Assembly (NCBI RefSeq): GCF_036226505.1
Contig: NZ_CP108484.1
Location: 6,448,001 to 6,512,000, forward strand
DNA length: 64,000 nt
Direction of reading: 5' to 3'
DNA from: Kitasatospora sp. NBC_01246
Lineage (GTDB): Bacteria > Actinomycetota > Actinomycetes > Streptomycetales > Streptomycetaceae
Shown here: piece by piece, positions 26,301 through 30,065 of the stretch
Layout of the letters: each line of letters begins with the position of its first letter
Numbering within the stretch: the first letter of the stretch is position 1
The notes under the pieces: generated by a model
Database searches by the model: none
Told to the model about the DNA's origin: nothing
What the model saw: only the letters and a program-made list of their open reading frames with translations
Translations under genes and position numbers: made by a program

Positions 26301-29079
26301 CGGGTTCGTGCAGGACGCCAGCGCCTTCGACGCCGGGTTCTTCGAGATCAGCCCGCGTGAGGCGCTGGCCATGGACCCGCAGCAGCGACTGCTCCTGGAG
26401 CTGTCCTGGGAGGCCATCGAGGGGGCCGGGATCGACCCGGTGTCCCTGCGCGGCAGCCAGACCGGCACCTTCGTGGGCGGCTACACCTCCGGCTACGAGA
26501 TGAGCGTGCTGGCGCACGGCGGCGCGGAGGCCGAGGGCCACCTGATGACCGGGATCGCGACCAGCATCCTGTCCGGCCGGCTGGCCTACACCTTCGGCCT
26601 GGAGGGGCCGGCGGTCACGGTCGACACGGCGTGCTCGTCGGCGCTGGTGGCGCTGCACCTGGCGGCCCAGGCACTGCGGTCCGGCGAGTGCACGATGGCG
26701 CTCGCCGGGGGCGTGACGATCATGGCCACGCCGGGGACGTTCGTCGAGTTCTCCCGCCAGCGCGGGCTGGCCCCGGACGGCCGCTGCAAGGCGTTCGCCG
26801 CCGCGGCGGACGGCACCGGCTTCGCCGAGGGCGCGGGCGTGCTGGTGGTCGAGCGGCTGTCCGACGCGCAGCGCAACGGGCACCGGGTGCTCGCGGTGCT
26901 GCGGGGCAGCGCGACCAACCAGGACGGTGCGTCCAACGGTCTGACCGCCCCCAACGGGCCCTCGCAGCAGCGGGTGATCCGGGCCGCGCTGGCCAACGCC
27001 GGCGTCCGCGCCGACGAGGTCGACGTGGTGGAGGCGCACGGCACGGGCACCAGGCTGGGCGACCCGATCGAGGCCCAGGCGCTGCTGGCCACCTACGGCC
27101 AGGACCGGCCGGAGGACCGGCCGCTCTGGCTGGGGTCGGTGAAGTCCAACATCGGACACACCCAGGCCGCGGCCGGCATCGCCGGAGTGATCAAGATGGT
27201 GCTCGCCCTGCGGCACGGCCGGATGCCCGCCACGCTGCACGTCGACGAGCCCACGCCGCAGGTCGACTGGACGGAGGGCCGGGTGCGGCTGCTGACCGAG
27301 CCGGTGCCGTGGCAGCCGAACGGGCGGCCGCGCCGGGCGGGCGTCTCCTCGTTCGGGATCAGCGGTACCAACGCGCACGTCATCGTGGAGGAGGCCCCCG
27401 CGCCGGCCGCGCCCGTCGCCCCGTCGGCAGCGCCGGCGGTGGTGCCGTGGGTGCTGTCCGGGCGGACCGAGGAGGCACTGCGGGCCCAGGCCGGGCGGCT
27501 GCGCGACTTCCTCCTCGACCGGCCGGACGCGGACCCGGTGGACATCGGGTTCTCCCTGGCCACCACGCGCACGGTCTTCGACCACCGGGCGGTCGTACTG
27601 GGCGCGGACCGGGACGGCCTGCTCGCGGGCCTCGCGGTGGCCGCCGCCGGCGTGCCCACCAGGGACGTGCTGACCGGCACCGCGACGGCGGGCCACCGGC
27701 CCGTGTTCGTCTTCCCCGGCAGCGAGTCCCGGTGGCTCGGCTGCGCCGCCGCGCTGCTGGACGAGGCGCCGGTCTTCGCGGACCGGATCGCCGCGTGCGA
27801 GCGGGACCTGGCCCCGTACGTCGACTGGAAGGTCACCGAGGTGCTGCGGGAGGGCCCGGCCGGTCCGGCGCTCGACCGCCCCGAGGTCCTCCAGCCGGTG
27901 CTCTGGGCGGTGATGGTGTCGCTGGCCGCGCTGTGGCGCTCGGCGGGCGTCCACCCGGCGGCCGTCGCGGGCCACGCGGTGGGCGAGGTCGCGGCCGCCC
28001 AGGTGGCCGGTGTGCTGTCACCGGCGGACGCGGCCCGGATCGCGGTGCTGACCGGCCGGTCGGCGGCCGGCGCGGCCGCCGACCGGGCGGAACTCGCCGC
28101 CGTCCGCCCGCGGGCGGGCACGGTGCCGCTGTTCTCCACCCGGGCGATGGCCTGGGCCGAGGGCGCCGGACTGGGCGCCGACCACTGGGTCCGGAGCCCG
28201 CAGGAAACCCTGCCGGCCGAGGAGTTGGCGGCGGCCCTGGCCGACGGCGGCTTCGGTGCGTACATCGAGGTCAGCGCCGACCCGGTGCTCACCGCGGCCC
28301 TCGCCCGGGCCCTGGACGACCGGGGCCTGCGGACCGGGGCGGGCGCCACCGTCACCGGGACGCTGCGCCACGGGGAAGGGGGCCTGCGGTCGTTCACATC
28401 CGGGCTGGCCGCCCTCCACGTCCTCGGCGTCCCCGTGGACTGGGCCGCGGTCCTGGGCGGCGGGCGCCGCGTCGACCTGCCGACGTACGCGTTCCAGCGA
28501 CAGCCCTACTGGCCGCAGCCGCCGGCCCGCAGGCCCGGCGCGGAACCGGTCGCGGCCGGCTCCGCCACCCCGGGCGAGCAGCGCTTCTGGGCCGCTCTGG
28601 AGGGCGGGGACATGGCCGCTCTGGCCGAAGTCCTCGGCCTGGCCGAGCCGTTGCGGGAGGACATGCCGCTGGGCACGGTGCTGGCGCGGCTCTCGACCTG
28701 GCGTCAGCAGGAACGCGAGCAGGCGCAGCTCGACGGCCCCGACGGGCCCGCCGACGGCTCCGGTGACCTCGACTGGCTCCGGCAGCTGGCCGGCCTCGGC
28801 GAGGCCGAGCAGCGGGAGCTGGTGCTCGACCTGCTCCGCCAGGAGATCGCCACGATGCTCGGCTACGCGTCGGTCGATTCGGTCCGCCCGAACGGCGACG
28901 TGTTCGAGATGGGCATGACGTCCATGTCGGCCGTTCAACTGCGGGAAAGAATTACCGGGCTGACCGGCCTTAAGCTGCCGGAGGGCTTCATCTATGACCT
29001 CTATCTGCCGGAAGCGATCGCGGATTTCCTGCTCGGCGAGCTGACGGCGGTCCTCCGGGAAAGCGCCGACGGGCAATGA
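14377..29079 (+). CDS. Modular type I polyketide synthase, terminal protein (modules D-F), no TE
   Basis: The protein has 4900 residues. Residues about 1-32 form a charged coiled-coil docking head (KLLEALRASVKETERLRQRN) suited to the acidic tail of the preceding PKS. Domain order: KS-AT-DH-ER-KR-ACP / KS-AT-DH-KR-ACP / KS-AT(inactive)-ACP. The first two modules carry YASH-type methylmalonyl ATs and intact catalytic residues. The third is degenerate in its AT and lacks a KR. After the last ACP only about 25 residues remain, ending LRESADGQ, with neither a thioesterase nor a docking tail. The protein therefore looks like the end of the PKS line, with release done in trans; a Cys thioesterase-like gene and a C-A-T gene follow directly. 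The stop overlaps a possible ATG by two bases (ATGA) that opens a 47-codon frame. Confidence 0.97.
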   Translation: MTGQADKLLEALRASVKETERLRQRNRQLVSAASEPLAIVGMSCRYPGGVTTPEELWELLAAGGDAISGFPDDRGWDTEGVYDPDPDHQGTSYVVEGGFLRDAAGFDAGFFGISPREALAMDPQQRLLLETSWEALERAGVDPASLRGSQTGVFVGVAPSDYVAHQSLQTMEGLDWHLMTGGAASVMSGRISYLLGLQGPAVSVDTACSSSLVALHLACQAVRAGECSLALAGGVTVMATTMGFVGFSRQRGLAEDGRCKAFSADADGMGMGEGAGMVVVERLSDALRNGHKVLAVVRGSAVNQDGASNGLTAPNGPSQQRVIRAALANARISAADVDAVEAHGTGTTLGDPIEAQALLTTYGQDRPEGRPLLLGSVKSNIGHSQQAAGVAGVIKMVLALQHEQLPKTLHADVPSPHVDWTEGEVRLLTEAVPWPAGERARRAGVSSFGLSGTNAHIILEEAPAGGAEAQEGDTPATAPVVSGADAWLVSGRTAEGLTAQAERLHAWVSARPSVEPAEVAWSLATTRSVFEHRAVVLGGGRGELVAGLESLASGVPSGSVVSGVARPGARVVFAFAGQGSQWVGMGRELALSSPVFAARLAECEAALAPYVDWSLADVLAGVTELKAADVVQPALWAVMVSLAAVWEAAGVKPAAVVGHSQGEIAAATVAGMLSLEDGARVVALRSKSLKVLAGLGGMLSVSRSAAVVEERIARFGERLSLAAVNGPSAVVVSGEPEALEELKAEFEAEGVRARMVAVDYASHSAQVDRLEAEITEVLAGIAPRRGRIPMVSAMTGETLTGEELDAAYWYGSLRATVHFDRAVRTLAGQGHQVFVEVTPHPVLLGAMNDTLEEVALDSAALPAAVCGTLRRDDGGAQRLLASLAEAFVNGAPVDWRTVLPAAESVELPTYAFQHEQFWPPAAAPSLGGDAVSLGLGAVGHPLLGAAVELAGGAGLVCTGRLSLRTHPWLADHVVGGVALLPGTGFVEMVVRAGDQVGCGLLEELTLQAPLIFPADGSGVQVQVVVAAADADGRRTVEVFSRPDAADAQQAWLQHASGLVAPAGEPALADEDFAVWPPRGATAVDVSGMYEALAGTPYGYGPAFRGLRAVWRRGDEVFAEVALPEGVAADAGAFGLHPALLDGVLHASALVGGSEEGDSGQVRLPFAWTGVELHAAGASVLRARLRRDAQGSLVLTAADATGAPVVSVESLITRPVAADQLNSAASTVADALFTVEWAPVSAAEAPVGAWALIGADRFGLAEALEASGVPVRSFTDLAGLAAATEAGEIEAALVLACAGDQDSGNPAQAAARVTGEALGLAQTWLAEERLAEARLVVVTRGAVAAAAGERVADLPAAAVWGLLRSAQSENPGRLVLVDLPAGESGAPATVLPSAVGSGESELVVRADQAHGRRLARPAGELAVPEGPWRLEPDAGGSLEGLTPAPAPQTGDPLETGQVRVAVHAAGLNFRDVLIGLGMYPGGGVMGSELAGTVLDLGPEVTGLAVGDRVMGVAAGGFGPVAVTDARQLVRIPEGWTFAEAASVPVAFMTAWYALVELAEAEAGRRVLVHAGAGGVGMAAVQLARHLGLEVFATASPAKWPVLAAMGLDEAHISSSRDAGFEAEFLAATGGAGVDIVVNSLAGELTDASLRLLPRGGAFVEMGRTDLRDAEALSVQYPGVFYRPFDLGEAGPERMGAMLGRIVDLMAAGELTRLPVRAWDIRRAREAFRFMQQARHTGKLVLTVPAELRAPRPSGRTALVTGGTGTLGGLVARHLVTAAQADGLVLTSRSGPAAAGVAVLAAELARSGASVDVVACDTADREAVAALLAAIPAGRPLRSVIHTAGVLDDGTIASLTPERVAAVMRPKADGAWNLHELTRGLDLDRFVLFSSAAATFGVPGQGNYVAANAFLDALAADRRAAGLPGTSLAWGLWAEVSGLTGQLSDSDRARLTRGGAVALSAAEGLALLDQGTARSEALLVATRLDLAGLRAQATRSAEVPPLWRTLVTAGTGRRTAASGGVGADSLQRQLAGLSEQERTRLLTDLVRTHVAAVLGHSSAEAVEPGRAFTDLGFDSLTAVELRNRLGTATGQRLPATLVFDYPNPVALAGHLRARLLGDAEQPVDLLPVRPAEAGSDEPIAIVGMACRLPGDVNDPDGFWQLLTTGADAISRFPDDRGWNVEGLYDPDPESVGTSYTQEGGFVADAGGFDAGFFGISPREALAMDPQQRQLLETSWEALERAGIDPATLRGSQTGVFVGGFASAYGLGLATGGEGAEGHLTTGFATSVMSGRVSYTLGLEGPAVTIDTACSSSLVALHLATQAIRAGECSMALAGGATVMATPDGIVGFSQQRGLAVDGRCKAFSADADGMGFAEGAGMVVLERLSDARRNGHRVLAVVRGSAVNQDGASNGLTAPNGPSQQRVIRAALANAGLTAADVDAVEAHGTGTKLGDPIEAQALLATYGQDRGAQKPLWLGSVKSNIGHTQAAAGVAGVIKMVLALQHQELPRTLHADEPSPHVDWSAGEVELLTEAAPWPVGERPRRAGVSSFGISGTNAHVLLEEAPAEAGTATDAEPVEPAAAPSVVEPGGVGAWAVSGRSAQGLTAQAERLHAWVSARPSVEPAEVAWSLATTRSVFEHRAVVLGGGRGELVAGLGSLAAGVPSGSVVSGVARPGARVVFAFAGQGSQWVGMGRELAACSPVFAARLAECEAALAPYVDWSLADVLAGVPELTAADVVQPALWAVMVSLAAVWEAAGVAPDAVVGHSQGEIAAATVAGMLSLEDGARVVALRSRSLKVLAGLGGMLSVSRSAAVVEERIARFGERLSLAAVNGPSAVVVSGEPEALEELKAEFEAEGVRARLVAVDYASHSAQVDRLEAEITEVLAGIAPRRGRIPMVSAMTGETLTGEELDAAYWYGSLRATVHFDRAVRTLAGQGHQVFVEVTPHPVLLGAMNDTLEEVAQEAGPGIVPAAVCGTLRRDEGGVTRLVTSLAEAFVNGASVEWTSVLPSAERVELPTYAFQHERYWPRAAGPALGGDAVSLGLGAVGHPLLGAAVELAGGAGLVCTGRLSVRTHPWLADHAIGGAVLLPGTGFVEMVVRAGDELGCGLLEELTLQAPLVLPADGGGVQVQVVLAEADSEGRRTVEVFSRPDGQEEWTQHADGVLAPAGEAPVAEEDFAVWPPRGATAVDVSGMYEAAADGPYGYGPAFQGLRAAWRRGDEVFAEVALPDSVTADAGAFGLHPALLDGVLQASALVSEAGDEVRLPFAWTGVELHAAGASVLRARLRRDAQGSLVLSAADATGAPVVSVESLITRPVSAEQFRSNDAGVADSLFTVEWAAVSAVEAPVGAWALIGADRFGLAEALKASGVPVRAFTDLAGLAAATEAGEIEPALVLACAGDQTEGDNAAEAARRATGDALALAQTWLAEERLAEARLVVVSRGAVAAAAGERIADLPAAAVWGLLRSAQSENPGRLVLVDLPTGAGAEQIALLPTALATGEPELAVRGTLAHARRLTRPSRSTEAVEQLPGRQTGRTALVTGGTGTLGGLVARHLVTTGRADGLVLTSRSGPAAAGVAVLAAELARSGASVDVVACDTADREALAALLAAIPAGRPLRSVIHTAGVLDDGTIPSLTPERVAAVMRPKADGAWHLHELTRGLDLDRFVLFSSAAATFGVPGQGNYVAANAFLDALAADRRAAGLPATSLAWGLWAEVSGLTGQLTDAERSRMTRSGTSGLSAAEGLALMDLALGRDEAVLVPAKLDLAGLRSQAARTGDVPPLWRALAGRPARRTAAASDGAGADSLRQRLAALPAADGDRMLLDLVRAHVAAVLGHSSAEAVEPGRAFTDLGFDSLTAVQLRNRLTTGTGLRLPATLVFDYPNPAVLAGHLRGRLGGGASAAVAPPAPVGAAAHDEPIAIVGMSCRFPGGVTGPEDLWRMISEGQDAISPFPADRGWDLDSLYDPDAAHIGTSYTQAGGFVQDASAFDAGFFEISPREALAMDPQQRLLLELSWEAIEGAGIDPVSLRGSQTGTFVGGYTSGYEMSVLAHGGAEAEGHLMTGIATSILSGRLAYTFGLEGPAVTVDTACSSALVALHLAAQALRSGECTMALAGGVTIMATPGTFVEFSRQRGLAPDGRCKAFAAAADGTGFAEGAGVLVVERLSDAQRNGHRVLAVLRGSATNQDGASNGLTAPNGPSQQRVIRAALANAGVRADEVDVVEAHGTGTRLGDPIEAQALLATYGQDRPEDRPLWLGSVKSNIGHTQAAAGIAGVIKMVLALRHGRMPATLHVDEPTPQVDWTEGRVRLLTEPVPWQPNGRPRRAGVSSFGISGTNAHVIVEEAPAPAAPVAPSAAPAVVPWVLSGRTEEALRAQAGRLRDFLLDRPDADPVDIGFSLATTRTVFDHRAVVLGADRDGLLAGLAVAAAGVPTRDVLTGTATAGHRPVFVFPGSESRWLGCAAALLDEAPVFADRIAACERDLAPYVDWKVTEVLREGPAGPALDRPEVLQPVLWAVMVSLAALWRSAGVHPAAVAGHAVGEVAAAQVAGVLSPADAARIAVLTGRSAAGAAADRAELAAVRPRAGTVPLFSTRAMAWAEGAGLGADHWVRSPQETLPAEELAAALADGGFGAYIEVSADPVLTAALARALDDRGLRTGAGATVTGTLRHGEGGLRSFTSGLAALHVLGVPVDWAAVLGGGRRVDLPTYAFQRQPYWPQPPARRPGAEPVAAGSATPGEQRFWAALEGGDMAALAEVLGLAEPLREDMPLGTVLARLSTWRQQEREQAQLDGPDGPADGSGDLDWLRQLAGLGEAEQRELVLDLLRQEIATMLGYASVDSVRPNGDVFEMGMTSMSAVQLRERITGLTGLKLPEGFIYDLYLPEAIADFLLGELTAVLRESADGQ
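14475..20715 (+). other. PKS module D: KS-AT(methylmalonyl)-DH-ER-KR-ACP
   Basis: KS about 14480-15765, Cys 14998-15000, HGTGT intact, with an unusual long VAHQSLQTMEGLDWH loop before the active site. AT about 16085-17125, Ser 16354-16356 in GHSQGE, YASH 16654-16665: methylmalonyl. DH about 17185-17890, His 17290-17292, Asp 17797-17799. KR structural half about 18065-18610, ER about 18640-19605 with HAGAGGVGMAA near 19078-19110, KR catalytic half about 19635-20345 with TGGTGTLG at 19651-19674, LDD, and Tyr 20080-20082. ACP Ser 20593-20595. Expected product is a fully reduced alpha-methyl unit. The module is a close paralogue of module C; their ER segments are almost identical in DNA. Confidence 0.92.
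20770..26055 (+). other. PKS module E: KS-AT(methylmalonyl)-DH-KR-ACP
   Basis: KS about 20776-22060 with Cys 21295-21297 and HGTGT intact. AT about 22395-23445, Ser 22666-22668 in GHSQGE, YASH 22966-22977: methylmalonyl. DH about 23505-24200, His 23608-23610 and Asp 24106-24108; the residue four after the Asp is Gln (LLDGVLQ) rather than the His seen in modules A, C and D, a common alternative. KR about 24360-25700 without an intervening ER: TGGTGTLG at 24988-25011, LDD, Tyr 25417-25419, B1-type. ACP Ser 25930-25932 in GFDSLTAVQL. Expected product is an alpha-methyl alkene, so the chain offered to module F should be a 2-methyl-2-enoyl thioester. Confidence 0.92.
26110..29076 (+). other. PKS module F: KS-AT(inactive)-ACP, degenerate terminal module
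   Basis: KS about 26113-27400 looks functional: Cys 26632-26634 (TACSSA), HGTGT and SNIGHTQ present; a conserved FFGISPRE motif reads FFEISPRE. The AT region (about 27700-28515) is about 80 residues shorter than its siblings. The oxyanion-side motif FxGQGxQW reads FPGSESRW, the nucleophile motif reads GHAVGE with Ala at 27976-27978 in place of Ser, and the small subdomain that holds YASH/HAFH, including the catalytic His, is missing. After the AT comes a FWAALEGGDM linker like the pre-KR linker of module B, cut short at STWRQQEREQ and fused to the ACP, which looks like the scar of a KR deletion. The ACP (about 28780-29045) has the atypical motif GMTSM with Ser 28921-28923. This AT cannot load its own ACP by any known mechanism. 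Confidence 0.9.
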
Positions 29080-29219
29080 GCCGACGGGCCATGAGCCGGG
29101 GGCCGATGAGCGGCCCCCGGCGCTCCGGGGCCGTGCCGGTGTCCGACCGGTTCTTCGAGGAAATGTTCCACGGGCTGTGCCGCAGGGAAACCAGCCGTCC
29201 GACTCCGAAGATGGGATGA
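29076..29219 (+). CDS. Possible 47-residue protein translationally coupled to the PKS gene
   Basis: An ATG at 29076 overlaps the PKS stop (ATGA) and opens a frame that ends with TGA at 29217-29219, five bases before the next gene start. It fills the whole gap between the PKS and thioesterase genes. The N-terminal half is low-complexity (three MSR/MSG repeats rich in Arg, Pro and Gly); the C-terminal half contains VSDRFFEEMFHGLCRRE, which could form a short amphipathic helix. I recognise no family. A perfect hairpin lies within the same bases, so the frame may be open only by chance. It could be a small peptide, or just a leader that carries ribosomes to the next gene. Confidence 0.25.
   Translation: MSRRAMSRGPMSGPRRSGAVPVSDRFFEEMFHGLCRRETSRPTPKMG
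29095..29121 (+). terminator. Perfect GC hairpin downstream of the terminal PKS gene
   Basis: A 10-base-pair perfect stem (29095-29104 with 29112-29121; core CCGGGGGCC/GGCCCCCGG) with a seven-base loop begins 15 bases after the PKS stop. There is no T-run, so it could be a weak actinomycete-type terminator, an mRNA processing or stability element, or an attenuator that lowers expression of the release genes relative to the PKS. Confidence 0.4.
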
Positions 29220-29223
29220 GAAA

Positions 29224-30060
29224 GTGCCGAACGAGAACGCCTGGAGCGTCATAACCGCCCCGACGTCGAAGTCCCTTGTTCTCGGAATCGATTTCCCCGC
29301 CGCCGGGCGGCGCGAGGCCGGATTCGAGGACCTCGCACGGAAGATGGGCCCGGCCTGGGCCGGGCACGGGTTCCTGCAGACCACGCCCCCGCCGGTCCGC
29401 CTGGCCGACCGCCCGGCCGGCGACTACTACACCGAGCACTGGCTGAACGCCGGCGAGTGGGAGAAGTACGAGGTGGTGGCCGTGCTCGGCTACTGCGTCG
29501 GCGGCGTCTACGCCGGTGAGATCGCCGACCGCCTGGCGCAGCGTCAGGGCACGGCCCCCAAGGTGGTCCTGTTCGACCCGCAGGTCACCGACCTGCAGCT
29601 GCTGGAGTCCGAGATCCACAAGATGATCGCGCTGGCCGGCCCGGTCTTCACCGCGGAGGAGGCGGAGCACGCCCGCGAGCGGGCCGCCGAGATCGTCGGG
29701 ACCCCGTCGATCGGCCTGCTCGACGCCGCCGTAGAGATCGTCGGCCTCTACCGCGAGATGGCCTCCATCGCCTTCCGGCGGATCGGTCTCGCCGACGCCC
29801 GCCGGGACGAGGTCGTGCTGCTCTTCGAGTCGTACATGACGTGGCTCTCCGCCGCCTCCCAGATCGACCCGAGCCGGGCCTGGGGCGAGGCGCTCGCCGT
29901 CACCTCCTCCGACTACGCGGAGCTGGAGCGGACCGGCGCGGCGACGGTGGTCAACGCCAGCAAGGTGCTGGGTCGGCGGCTCTCGCTGGAGATCGGCCAC
30001 GTCGACCTCCTGCGGGACGACTCGACGGTCCGGCTCCTCCTCGACAACGCCGAATTCTGA
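29224..30060 (+). CDS. Thioesterase-like alpha/beta hydrolase with a Cys nucleophile
   Basis: 278 residues from GTG 29224, preceded by only a weak purine-rich site (GATGAGAAA). The nucleophile elbow reads GYCVGG (residues 89-94), putting Cys91 where most thioesterases have Ser. Asp118 in LFDPQ lies 27 residues further on, the same Ser-to-Asp spacing as in the surfactin thioesterase (Ser80/Asp107), and His259 in EIGHVDLLRD fits the third triad position. A helical insertion (about 125-215) between core strands looks like a lid. There is no signal peptide or membrane segment. The family is that of chain-releasing or editing thioesterases; Cys nucleophiles are known in the release domains of obafluorin (beta-lactone) and sulfazecin (beta-lactam) synthetases. 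Since neither the PKS nor the C-A-T protein has a TE, I infer that this protein releases or cyclises the chain, or clears stalled carriers. It lies five bases before the NRPS gene. Confidence 0.75.
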   Translation: MPNENAWSVITAPTSKSLVLGIDFPAAGRREAGFEDLARKMGPAWAGHGFLQTTPPPVRLADRPAGDYYTEHWLNAGEWEKYEVVAVLGYCVGGVYAGEIADRLAQRQGTAPKVVLFDPQVTDLQLLESEIHKMIALAGPVFTAEEAEHARERAAEIVGTPSIGLLDAAVEIVGLYREMASIAFRRIGLADARRDEVVLLFESYMTWLSAASQIDPSRAWGEALAVTSSDYAELERTGAATVVNASKVLGRRLSLEIGHVDLLRDDSTVRLLLDNAEF

Positions 30061-30065
30061 GGGCG

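Noticed and set aside
29841..30065. NRPS start upstream of 30066 in the same open frame
   Set aside because: The upstream part overlaps the thioesterase gene in another frame and codes for an Arg-rich sequence; ATG 30066 has a GAGGG ribosome site and begins a plausible leader.
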